Of a stretch of DNA of 19,124 bases, positions 1 through 7,235 are shown piece by piece (the first letter of the stretch is position 1; each line of letters opens with the position of its first letter). Below the pieces are notes generated by a model that searched no databases, was not told the origin of the DNA, and worked only from the letters and a program-made list of their open reading frames with translations. The translations under genes were made by a program, and so were the position numbers. This stretch comes from Clostridiales bacterium (GTDB taxonomy: Bacteria > Bacillota > Clostridia > Oscillospirales > Oscillospiraceae), in the NCBI GenBank assembly GCA_019418625.1, contig DYBL01000018.1, forward strand, positions 1-19,124. The letters run 5' to 3'.

Positions 1-13
1 CCGCTTTACTGTA

Positions 14-283
14 TCAAAACAGCAATGTGCGCTTTCGCGGCATGGGGGGTAAGATCCCAACCAACAAAACTGCCAGCAGGGCCAGGTTCAGCAGGGAAAT
101 GCCTGCTACCAGAATGTTTACCAGGCATACCAGGGCAATAATAATAATGGACGCCATAATAATGGCGTCCAGAATCACACGGATGGCAGTATGGGCGGCA
201 CAATGCGCGCAGGAAGAAGCCTCTGCCTGATGGGCAGACGCACTCTGAGACATCGCATGGGAAGAAAGCATTGCGTACATCAT
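14..283 (-). CDS. Small two-helix membrane protein, unrecognised
   Basis: An 89-residue protein I do not recognise. The start is the ATG-ATG pair at 283, because AGAAAGGAG sits 8 bases upstream; an in-frame ATG further out at 337 has no such site and overlaps the -10 box. Residues about 1-30 are rich in Ser, Ala and His and hold a CAHC motif (Cys-x2-Cys followed by His), a possible metal or disulfide site. Two hydrophobic stretches follow (IIMASIIIIALVCLVNILV, then LLNLALLAVLLVGIL), then a short basic tail PRKR. This fits a small inner-membrane protein with two helices. A good promoter lies directly upstream. It is divergent from the ABC exporter operon, and nothing in the sequence ties it to that function. 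A hairpin lies inside its coding sequence at 148-171. Confidence 0.6.
   Translation of the reverse strand: MMYAMLSSHAMSQSASAHQAEASSCAHCAAHTAIRVILDAIIMASIIIIALVCLVNILVAGISLLNLALLAVLLVGILPPMPRKRTLLF
148..171. repeat. Perfect inverted repeat inside small membrane protein gene
   Basis: TGGACGCCAT and ATGGCGTCCA are exact reverse complements separated by AATA, giving a 10-bp stem with a 4-base loop. It lies in the codons for LDAIIMAS in the first membrane helix of the 14-283 gene. There is no T-tract, so it is not a terminator. It may be an mRNA structure or chance. Confidence 0.6.
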
Positions 284-326
284 GGTGCCGGCTCCTTTCT
301 GCAAGATTGCCTGGAAATTACTTTTT

Positions 327-355
327 ATTGTACTCATTCAAAGGACTAAAGTCAA
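327..355 (-). promoter_or_regulatory. Sigma-A-type promoter of the small membrane protein gene
   Basis: On the minus strand TTGACT (350-355) and TACAAT (327-332) are separated by 17 bases, close to the sigma-70/A consensus. The predicted start of transcription lies about 40 bases ahead of the ATG at 283. Confidence 0.7.
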
Positions 356-495
356 TCGGCTGTTTGCCGTCAAAACACACAGAAAACGTGGGCTGCAAAT
401 CGGGATTATTTACAAAAAATTCAAAAACGAAGAAGAAAATAAAAAATAGTTGCGTATATCAACAAAATAGAATTGACTTGCGGAGGGGATGTGTT

Positions 496-2262
496 ATGAT
501 GAGAGCAGACGGAACTACCATGGCGCAAACGTTTGAGCAAAGGGGGATGGCAGTGCGGACGGTGCTGGGATATTTAAAGCCCTATGGGCTGCGGGTGGCC
601 TGCGGGGTGAGCATTAAGTTTGTGGCAGCGGTGCTGGAGCTTGTTTTGCCGCTGCTGCTGGCCCATGTGATCGATGATCTGGTGCCGCTGGGGGACATGG
701 GGCCCATCTGCCGGACGGGCGCGGTCATGGCGGCAGTGGCGTTCGGCGCCATCGGCTGCAACATCACGGCCAACCGCATGGCCGCATGGGTTTCCATGGA
801 GATGACCCGGAATCTGCGGCGGGACCTCTATGAGCGGACGGTCCATCTGTCCTGTGCCCAGATGGACCGGTTTTCTGTCTCCTCTCTGGTCTCCCGCCTG
901 ACCAATGATACATACAATGTCCACCAGATGGTGGATAAGGTGCAGCGGGGCGGCATCCGGGCGCCCATGCTGGTGCTGGGCGGACTGACACTGACGTTTT
1001 TGCTGGAGCCGGTGCTGGCGCTGGTGCAGCTGAGCGTCTGCGCCGCCACATTTTTTACCATCTATCAGGTGACGCGCCGGGGCATTCCCCGCTATGCCGC
1101 CGCCCAGACGGCAGTAGACACGGTGGTGCGGATCATCCGGGAAAACGCCTCCGGCGTGCGGGTCATCAAGGCGCTGGGCTGCCAGGGGCGGGAGCGGCGG
1201 CGGTTCGACGGGGCCAACGCCGCGGCGCGGGACCGGGAGTCCGGCGCCGGTATGGTCATGGCAGCGGCCAACCCCACCACGGATTTTCTCTTGAATGTGG
1301 GACTCATCCTGGTAGTACTGGTAGGGGCCATGCGGGTCCAGCAGGGGCGGATGGCCTCCGGACAGATCGTGGCATTTTTGTCCTATTTCACCCTGATCCA
1401 GACGGCTACACTGGGTGTATCCAAGACATTTTTGCGCATCAGTAAGGGGGCGGCCTCCGCCCGCCGGATCGAGCAGGTGCTGTGCGCCCCCATGGATCAG
1501 CCGGTGATTTCGTCGGAAGCGGAGAGCAGCGCGGAGCTTGGCATGCAGGATGTCTCCTTTTCCTATCTTGGGGTGGAGCATGACCTCAGCGGCGCCTCCT
1601 TTGCCATCCGGCGGGGACAGACGCTGGGCATCCTGGGCCCCACCGGCAGCGGCAAAACCACGCTGGTGAGCTTGCTGCTGCGGCTGTACGACGCAGACGA
1701 GGGCACCGTGTGGGTAGGCGGCGCGGACGTGCGTTCCCGGCAGCGCCGGGAGCTGTCCGACCGTTTTGGCGTGGTGTTCCAGAATGACACGCTGCTGGCG
1801 GGTACCGTCTATGAAAACATCTCCTTTTTGCGGGATCTTCCCCGGGAGGATGTGGAGCGGGCGGCCAGAACGGCGCAGGCCTGGGAATTTATCACCGGAA
1901 TGCCCGGCGGGCTGGACGCGGGGGTGGAGCTGCGGGGCGCCAACCTCTCCGGCGGTCAGCGGCAGCGGCTGCTGGTCGCCCGGGCCCTGGCAGGGCGGCC
2001 GCCGGTTCTGGTTCTGGACAGTGCGGACAGCGCCCTGGATTACCGCACTGCTGCGGCCCTCCACGCCGCCGTCCGCCGGGAATTTCCCGATATCACCCTG
2101 GTGGTCATCTCCGAGCGGATCGCTTCACTGCGCCAGGCAGACCATATCCTGGTACTGGAAGAGGGGCGCATCACCCACCAGGGCAGCCATGAGGAATTGA
2201 TGAAGCGCTGTCCGCGCTACGGCCGCATGGCCCAGCTGCAAATGGGGGAGGAGGCCGTATGA
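496..2262 (+). CDS. ABC exporter half-transporter, degenerate-site subunit
   Basis: A 588-residue half-transporter of the MsbA/multidrug type: an N-terminal membrane domain (about residues 20-320) fused to an ATPase domain. The start is the ATG at 496, with GGAGGGG 7 bases upstream; the open frame runs back to 271 without a better site. Walker A is GPTGSGKTT (381-389) and the signature LSGGQ is intact (484-488). The Walker B Asp508 is followed by Ser509 where the catalytic Glu belongs, and the H-loop reads ISERIAS with Glu540 in place of His. This nucleotide-binding domain therefore supplies the non-hydrolytic site of a heterodimer, while its intact signature completes the partner's active site. 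It overlaps the next gene by ATGA, so the two are translationally coupled. I see no clear sigma-A promoter upstream, only A-rich DNA and a short inverted motif, GTTG-N7-CAAC, at 449-463. The substrate (drug, lipid or peptide) cannot be told. Confidence 0.9.
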   Translation: MMRADGTTMAQTFEQRGMAVRTVLGYLKPYGLRVACGVSIKFVAAVLELVLPLLLAHVIDDLVPLGDMGPICRTGAVMAAVAFGAIGCNITANRMAAWVSMEMTRNLRRDLYERTVHLSCAQMDRFSVSSLVSRLTNDTYNVHQMVDKVQRGGIRAPMLVLGGLTLTFLLEPVLALVQLSVCAATFFTIYQVTRRGIPRYAAAQTAVDTVVRIIRENASGVRVIKALGCQGRERRRFDGANAAARDRESGAGMVMAAANPTTDFLLNVGLILVVLVGAMRVQQGRMASGQIVAFLSYFTLIQTATLGVSKTFLRISKGAASARRIEQVLCAPMDQPVISSEAESSAELGMQDVSFSYLGVEHDLSGASFAIRRGQTLGILGPTGSGKTTLVSLLLRLYDADEGTVWVGGADVRSRQRRELSDRFGVVFQNDTLLAGTVYENISFLRDLPREDVERAARTAQAWEFITGMPGGLDAGVELRGANLSGGQRQRLLVARALAGRPPVLVLDSADSALDYRTAAALHAAVRREFPDITLVVISERIASLRQADHILVLEEGRITHQGSHEELMKRCPRYGRMAQLQMGEEAV

Positions 2263-4013
2263 TCCGGAAGAAACGAACGATATGGCGCCGCCTCTGGCCG
2301 TTCCTGCGGCCCTATGGCGTCAGCCTGGGGATCTTGGCGGCGATGCTGGTGGTCAACAATTTGCTGACGCTGTGCATCCCCATGCTCTCCGGCTGGGCGG
2401 TGGGGGCTGTGGGATCGGAGCCGGGGGCAGTGGATTTCGGGGCAGTGGCGCGTAACTGTGCCGGGATGCTGGGATGCTGCGCTGGGGCGGCTGCACTGAA
2501 CTATCTGGTCTCGTCCCGGCTGATCCGTCTGGCTCAGTCCGTGTCCTACGATCTGCGGCGGGCGGCGTTTGACCGCCTCAGTGAGCTGCCGGTGGAGTAT
2601 TTTGACACCCACCCCGCAGGGGACATCATCAGCCGCATTTGCTACGATGTGGACACGGTGAACGCCACGCTCTCCACGGACCTTCTGCAGATCGCCACCA
2701 GCTTTTTGACCGTGGGCGGCTCCTTCATCATGCTGCTGCTCCTTTCGCCCAAGCTGTCGCTGGTGTTTTTCGTGACGGTGCCGCTGTCCGTGGTGCTGAC
2801 CCGCTTTCAGATGCGGCGCATCCAGCCGCTGTACCGTCAGCGCTCCCGGGCGCTGGGGGCGCTGAACGGCTTTGCGGAGGAGCGTATGGGCTGCCGTCAG
2901 GCCATGCGGGTCTACGGGGTGGAGGAGGCGGACCTGAAGCAGTTTGCCGCCTTCAATGAATCCGCTTCCCGGGCCTACTATGAGGCAGACCGGGCCAGCG
3001 TGGCCCTGGGGCCGTCGGTAAACTTCATCAACAATTTGTCCCTGGCGGCCATCAGTGTGTTCGGCGCCCTGCTGTATCTGCAGGGAGGACTGCCCCTGAG
3101 CGCCCTGGCCTCCTTTGTACTCTATTCCCGCAAGTTCTCCGGCCCCATCCGGGAGGCGGCGGACCTGCTGGGAGAGCTGCAGGCCAGCGTGGCTGCGGCA
3201 GAGCGGGTGCTGGAGCTGATCGCCCAGCCCACGGAGCCGGAGGACAGCCCGGATGCGGCAGAGTGTACGCATCTGCGGGGAGACATCCGCTTTTCCCATG
3301 TGTGGTTCGGCTATGATCCCCAAAAGCCGGTGCTGCGTGACTTTACTGCCCACATCCCCGCAGGAACGCTGGCAGCGGTGGTGGGCTCCACCGGGGCGGG
3401 AAAGACCACGCTGGTGAGTCTGCTGCTGCGGTTCTACACGCCCCAGCAGGGCTCCATCACCATCGACGGCGTGCCCATTGAAGATTACCGCCGGGACAGC
3501 CTGCGGCGCCGTCTGGCGCTGGTCATGCAGGATACATGGCTCTTCGGCGGCACCATCGCCGAAAACATTGCCTACGGCGCGCCCGGCGCCACCCGGGAGG
3601 AGATCATCCAGGCCGCCAAAGCCGCCCGCATCCACCGCTACATCATGTCTTTGCCGGACGGGTACGACACGGTCCTTGCGGATGAGGGGGCCGGTGTTTC
3701 CAAGGGGCAGCGGCAGCTGCTGGCCATTGCCCGGTGCTTTTTGACAGATGCGGATATCGTGATCCTGGACGAGGCCACCTCCAACGTGGACACGGAGACG
3801 GAGGGGGCCATCAGCCAGGCCATGGAGCGGCTGCGCCGGGGACGCACCTGCTTTGTCATCGCCCACAGGCTGGCCACGATTCGGGGCGCGGACCGGATTT
3901 TGGTGCTGGAGGACGGTGCCGTGGCCGAGTCCGGCACCCATGAGGTGCTGCTGCGCCGGGGCGGCACCTATGCTGCGCTGTATGCCGCTCAGTGGGCCCG
4001 GGAGGACCTTTGA
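2259..4013 (+). CDS. ABC exporter half-transporter, catalytic-site subunit
   Basis: A 584-residue partner of the upstream gene, with a membrane domain (about residues 15-310) and an ATPase domain. Walker A is GSTGAGKTT (376-384). Walker B ends with Asp504-Glu505, so the catalytic Glu is present, and the H-loop His536 is present (IAHRLATI). Its signature, however, is VSKGQ (480-484) rather than LSGGQ. The canonical ATP site is thus formed by this Walker A/B/His plus the partner's LSGGQ, and the degenerate site by the partner's Ser/Glu-substituted motifs plus this VSKGQ. That complementary pattern supports an obligate heterodimer of the BmrCD/LmrCD/TM287-288 class. The ATG is embedded in the ATGA overlap with the upstream stop. 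Transcription ends at the palindrome at 4036-4065. Confidence 0.9.
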   Translation: MIRKKRTIWRRLWPFLRPYGVSLGILAAMLVVNNLLTLCIPMLSGWAVGAVGSEPGAVDFGAVARNCAGMLGCCAGAAALNYLVSSRLIRLAQSVSYDLRRAAFDRLSELPVEYFDTHPAGDIISRICYDVDTVNATLSTDLLQIATSFLTVGGSFIMLLLLSPKLSLVFFVTVPLSVVLTRFQMRRIQPLYRQRSRALGALNGFAEERMGCRQAMRVYGVEEADLKQFAAFNESASRAYYEADRASVALGPSVNFINNLSLAAISVFGALLYLQGGLPLSALASFVLYSRKFSGPIREAADLLGELQASVAAAERVLELIAQPTEPEDSPDAAECTHLRGDIRFSHVWFGYDPQKPVLRDFTAHIPAGTLAAVVGSTGAGKTTLVSLLLRFYTPQQGSITIDGVPIEDYRRDSLRRRLALVMQDTWLFGGTIAENIAYGAPGATREEIIQAAKAARIHRYIMSLPDGYDTVLADEGAGVSKGQRQLLAIARCFLTDADIVILDEATSNVDTETEGAISQAMERLRRGRTCFVIAHRLATIRGADRILVLEDGAVAESGTHEVLLRRGGTYAALYAAQWAREDL

Positions 4014-4027
4014 GACACAGGGCACGA

Positions 4028-4070
4028 AAAAAAGAGAGCCGGAGAGGCGATCGCCTCTCCGGCTCGTTAT
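4028..4070. terminator. Bidirectional intrinsic terminator, 15-bp perfect palindrome
   Basis: GAGCCGGAGAGGCGA (4036-4050) is followed immediately by its exact reverse complement (4051-4065). On the minus strand the stem runs into TCTTTTTTTCG, a good terminator for the alcohol dehydrogenase operon. On the plus strand the following GTTATCATTTTG is a weaker U-rich tail for the ABC operon. It lies between convergent genes. The centre is GGCGATCGCC. Confidence 0.85.
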
Positions 4071-4094
4071 CATTTTGTTCGCGGGACGGAAGGA

Positions 4095-5270
4095 TCAATA
4101 GCACTTGCGATAGATGGCCTCTTCGCTCTCCAGATCGAAGGGATAGTAAGCGTTGGTCATCAGGCGCTGCTGGTTGGCCTCCACGCTGAGGGGGAAGGCC
4201 TTGAAGTCGGCCTCGGTGAAGCCGCAGTCGCGCAGGGGACGCAGAGGCAGGATGCGCTGGAGCAGGGCGTTCAGGTAGGGAATGGCGTCCTTGACCTCGC
4301 AGCCGGTGATGCTGGCGATGAGCTGCTTGAACTTCATGATCTCGCCGTCGGGCTTCTTCTCGTCATAGTAGTCCAGAATGGCGCCGAAGAGCATGTAGTT
4401 GCTCTCGCCGTGAGGCACGTGATAGGTGCCGCCCAGGGGGAAGCTCATGCCGTGGACAGGGCCGCAGCCAGCCTTCAGGAAGGCGATGCCGGCATAGAAG
4501 GAGGCGGTGACGAACTCGTCCATATACTCGAAACGGGCGTCCTGGCCCTTCTCGTCCAGCAGCTTGAAGCCCTTGAGGATCATGTCCATGGCCTTCTCGC
4601 TGAAGAGCTCAGAGGTCATGGTCTTGCGGTGGGGGCTCAGGAAGGACTCGGTGGCGTGGACCAGCGCGTCGATGGCGGAGCAGGCGAAAGGCTTGTAGGG
4701 CAGGGTCTTGAGCAGGTCCGGGATCAGGCAGACCTTGTTGGGGATGATGTCGTCGGAAACCAGGCCCAGCTTGGTCTCGCCGCCGGTGAGCACGCCGTCC
4801 TTCTCATCCTTGACGATGGCCACGGAGATGTTGGTGCACTCAGAGCCGGTGCCGCAGGTGGTGGGGATGGCGATGACGTCCTTCTCGTGCACGACGGGGA
4901 AGCGCTTGAAGAACAGGTTGTGCACGGTGTCGGGACGCTGGCAGCCCAGCAGCTTGCAAAGGTCCATGATGGCGCCGCCGCCCACAGCGATGACGCGGTC
5001 ATAGCTGTCATAGGGAATGGCGTCGTACATGACCTGGATCATTTCCTCGCTGGGCTCGCCGGCGCCGAACTTCTCCTGGAACACGAAGTTGCACTTGAGG
5101 CCCAGGTCCTTCATGAAGGGCGTGTAGATGAACTCGTTGGTGAGCACCACGTCCCGCTCGTTCAGATCGAACTCCTTGGCCATGTCGGCGAAGGTCTTGA
5201 ACTTGTACACAGTGGGAGCAAAGATGATCTCTCTCTTGTCAGCCATCAAAGAAGCAGAAAATGCATCCAT
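4095..5270 (-). CDS. Iron-containing alcohol dehydrogenase, 4-hydroxybutyrate dehydrogenase-like
   Basis: A 391-residue group III (iron-type) alcohol dehydrogenase, which interconverts an alcohol and an aldehyde with NAD(P)H in the cytosol. The start is the ATG at 5270, with AAAGGAG upstream; the open frame extends to 5357 without a comparable site. The nucleotide-binding loop GGGAIMD (97-103) and PTTCGTGSE (136-144) are present, as are metal ligands consistent with Asp201, His205, His273 and His287 (DALVHA, GPVHG, HVPHGE). The YKF start, EKFGAGEPS, YAGIAF and GGTYHVPHGESNY resemble, from memory, clostridial 4-hydroxybutyrate dehydrogenase more than butanol or 1,3-propanediol dehydrogenases. 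The substrate here is uncertain because the neighbours are sugar enzymes and no CoA-transferase or succinate-semialdehyde gene is present. It is the last gene of the leftward arm of the LacI divergon, 73 bases after the transketolase C subunit. Confidence 0.85.
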   Translation of the reverse strand: MDAFSASLMADKREIIFAPTVYKFKTFADMAKEFDLNERDVVLTNEFIYTPFMKDLGLKCNFVFQEKFGAGEPSEEMIQVMYDAIPYDSYDRVIAVGGGAIMDLCKLLGCQRPDTVHNLFFKRFPVVHEKDVIAIPTTCGTGSECTNISVAIVKDEKDGVLTGGETKLGLVSDDIIPNKVCLIPDLLKTLPYKPFACSAIDALVHATESFLSPHRKTMTSELFSEKAMDMILKGFKLLDEKGQDARFEYMDEFVTASFYAGIAFLKAGCGPVHGMSFPLGGTYHVPHGESNYMLFGAILDYYDEKKPDGEIMKFKQLIASITGCEVKDAIPYLNALLQRILPLRPLRDCGFTEADFKAFPLSVEANQQRLMTNAYYPFDLESEEAIYRKCY

Positions 5271-5312
5271 GTTTGGTTCTCCTTTACAATTTTTTATATG
5301 GCGATACTGGCA

Positions 5313-5342
5313 GGGCCCCGCGGGGCCCCGCCGGATATCCGG
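5313..5342. repeat. Two adjacent palindromes between transketolase and dehydrogenase genes
   Basis: A 16-base palindrome GGGCCCCGCGGGGCCC (5313-5328) is followed two bases later by a 12-base palindrome CCGGATATCCGG (5331-5342), just past the transketolase C stop. A short A/T-rich run (about 5288-5299) lies about 13 bases beyond, too far for a standard terminator. It could be a partial terminator, an RNase-resistant stem that stabilises the upstream message, or a processing site. Confidence 0.5.
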
Positions 5343-5343
5343 A

Positions 5344-6315
5344 TTACTTGCGGGCAATAGCCTTCTTCACGGCGGCAACGATGTTGGCCGCGCGCAGGCC
5401 GTACTCGTCCATCAGGAAGTCCTGAGGACCCACCTGGCCGAACTGGTCCTGTACGCCCACGAACTCCTGGATGGTGGGCAGGTTCTTGGCCAGGCAGTTG
5501 GCCACCACGCTGCCCAGGCCGCAGGTGACGTTGTGGTTTTCGGCGGTGACGATAGCACCGGTCTCCTTGGCGGCCTTGATGACCAGCTCCTCGTCCAGAG
5601 GCTTCCAGGTGAACATGTCGATGACGCGGACGGAGATGCCCTCCGCGGCCAGGGCCTCGTAGGCCTTCAGGCTCTCATCCACCATGATGCCGGAGGTGAT
5701 GATGGTGGCCACGTCCTTGTCGGACTCGTGGAGCACCACGCCCTTGCCGATCTCGAACTCGCTGCCCTCGCCGTAGACCTGGATGATGCCCTTGCGGACA
5801 AAACGGGTGTAGCTGACGCCTTCCACGTTCACCAGCTGACGGGTGATGCTGGCCAGCTGATCGTAGTCAGCGGAGTCCAGCACGGTGGTGCCGGGGATGG
5901 ACAGATACATGCCCGCGTCTTCCAGAGGCATGTGGGTGCCGCCGTTGAACGCGGCGGTGACGCCGGCGTCGGAGCCCAGCACGCGGACGCTGAGGCCTGC
6001 GTAGGCAGCAGACATGTAGATCTGGTCATAGCAGCGGCGGGAGGAGAAGGTGCCGAAGGAGTGGAAGAAGACCTTCTTGCCGGTAGCGGCAAGGCCGGCG
6101 GCCACGCCGGCGCCATTGGCCTCGGCAATACCGGCCTCAAAGGCCCGGTCGGGGTAGTTCTTCTGCAGCATCTTGGTATTGATGCAGCCCATCAGGTCGC
6201 AGTCCACATAGCAGATGGACTTGTCCTCCGCCATCATCTCGTTCAGAGTCAGAGCGAGACCGTCCCGGCAGGCCCGGGAATCCTTTTCATGCTTTCCGAT
6301 CAGTTTCACATTCAT
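5344..6315 (-). CDS. Transketolase C-terminal subunit
   Basis: A 323-residue protein equal to the central pyrimidine-binding and C-terminal domains of transketolase, here a separate gene. The motif GIAEANGAGVAAGLA (62-76) holds the Glu (residue 65) that activates thiamine diphosphate. The pyrimidine-domain segment FGTFSSRRCYDQI follows, and the C-terminal part runs from about residue 195 (VATIITSGIMV). The start is the ATG at 6315, with AAAGGAGGG 8 bases upstream. It lies 15 bases after the N-subunit gene. With that subunit it should transfer two-carbon ketol units between sugar phosphates; split transketolases are common in Firmicutes and archaea. Placement in a LacI-controlled operon rather than with housekeeping pentose phosphate genes suggests a dedicated catabolic role (inference). 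Confidence 0.9.
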   Translation of the reverse strand: MNVKLIGKHEKDSRACRDGLALTLNEMMAEDKSICYVDCDLMGCINTKMLQKNYPDRAFEAGIAEANGAGVAAGLAATGKKVFFHSFGTFSSRRCYDQIYMSAAYAGLSVRVLGSDAGVTAAFNGGTHMPLEDAGMYLSIPGTTVLDSADYDQLASITRQLVNVEGVSYTRFVRKGIIQVYGEGSEFEIGKGVVLHESDKDVATIITSGIMVDESLKAYEALAAEGISVRVIDMFTWKPLDEELVIKAAKETGAIVTAENHNVTCGLGSVVANCLAKNLPTIQEFVGVQDQFGQVGPQDFLMDEYGLRAANIVAAVKKAIARK

Positions 6316-6330
6316 TGCTCTGGCCCTCCT

Positions 6331-7164
6331 TTAAGCGTTCTTGGCGTCTTCGTAAGCCTTCTCGGCAGCGGCCAGCGCCTCGGCCCACTGTTCTTCGTTG
6401 GGCTGAGAGGAGTGGTCGTGCTTGGGCTCGGCGAACGTGGCGCCCTTGCCCTTGCAGGTGTCCAGCACGATGCAGCTGGGCACGCCCTTGGTGGCGTAGG
6501 CGTTCTGGATGGCGTTGTAGATGGCGGTCACATCGTGGCCGTCGATCTCCTGGGTGTACAGCCCGAAGGCCTCGGCCTTCTTGGCAAGATCGCCGTGGGC
6601 CAGGATGGTGTCGGTGGGGCCGTCCAGCTGATAGCCGTTCTTATCGATGAAGAAAATGATGTTGTCCAGCTTGTGGGCGTAGGCAAAGTGGAAGCCCTCC
6701 CACACCTGGCCCTCGTCGGCCTCACCGTCGCCCACCACGCAGAAGACGTGGTTGGTACGGCCGTCGATCTTGTTGCCCAGAGCAGCGCCCACGGCGGTGG
6801 ACACGCCCTGGCCCAAAGAGCCGGTGGTCAGATCCACACCGGGAGTCAGCTTGCGGTCGGTATGGCTGGGGAACTTGGTATGAGGATGGTTGAGGGTATA
6901 GGCATCCTCCATCGGGTAGTAACCCATGATGCCGTAGGTGGCATAGGCCACAGGGCCGGCGTGGCCCTTGGACAGGACCATCCAGTCGCGGTCTTCCCAA
7001 CGGGGGTTCTTGGGGTCGAATTTCATGACCTCGCCATAAAGGACGGCCATCAGGTCAGCCAGATCCATGGAGCCGCCCACATGGCCGAACCCACGGGAGT
7101 GGATGACCTTCAGAGTCTCCAGACGAATCTGAGCTGCCAGAACCTTGCAGTTTTTCTCATTCAT
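6331..7164 (-). CDS. Transketolase N-terminal subunit (TPP-binding)
   Basis: A 277-residue protein equal to the pyrophosphate-binding domain of transketolase. GSLGQGVSTAVGAAL (115-129) and the thiamine diphosphate/Mg motif GDGEADEGQVWE (145-156) with its distal Asn (DKNG, residue 176) are present, as are the active-site type histidines in SRGFGHVG and SKGHAGP. The chosen ATG at 7164 has AGGAAG 9 bases upstream; the open frame extends to 7239 but without a site and into the intergenic spacer. It pairs with the C-subunit gene downstream, and both have their own ribosome binding sites, so this is a true two-subunit enzyme and not a broken one. The length is normal for the split form. Confidence 0.9.
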   Translation of the reverse strand: MNEKNCKVLAAQIRLETLKVIHSRGFGHVGGSMDLADLMAVLYGEVMKFDPKNPRWEDRDWMVLSKGHAGPVAYATYGIMGYYPMEDAYTLNHPHTKFPSHTDRKLTPGVDLTTGSLGQGVSTAVGAALGNKIDGRTNHVFCVVGDGEADEGQVWEGFHFAYAHKLDNIIFFIDKNGYQLDGPTDTILAHGDLAKKAEAFGLYTQEIDGHDVTAIYNAIQNAYATKGVPSCIVLDTCKGKGATFAEPKHDHSSQPNEEQWAEALAAAEKAYEDAKNA

Positions 7165-7235
7165 CGGGTGTTTCTTCCTTTCCTTTTTTGATTGGGCGGC
7201 ACAGCCGTTGGCTGAGCGGCGCCCGGATGCACGGG

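Noticed and set aside
2217..4073. 618-residue minus-strand open frame opposite the second ABC gene
   Set aside because: Gln/Arg/His-rich shadow of a clear ABC transporter gene.
5344..7164. Transketolase broken by a frameshift
   Set aside because: Each half has its own ribosome site, start and stop at the known domain border, and both are full length for the two-subunit form.
5128..7191. Very long plus-strand open frame opposite the transketolase and dehydrogenase genes
   Set aside because: It is a GC-driven antisense shadow: Gly/Val/His-rich without domains, lying opposite three genes that have full family motifs and ribosome sites.
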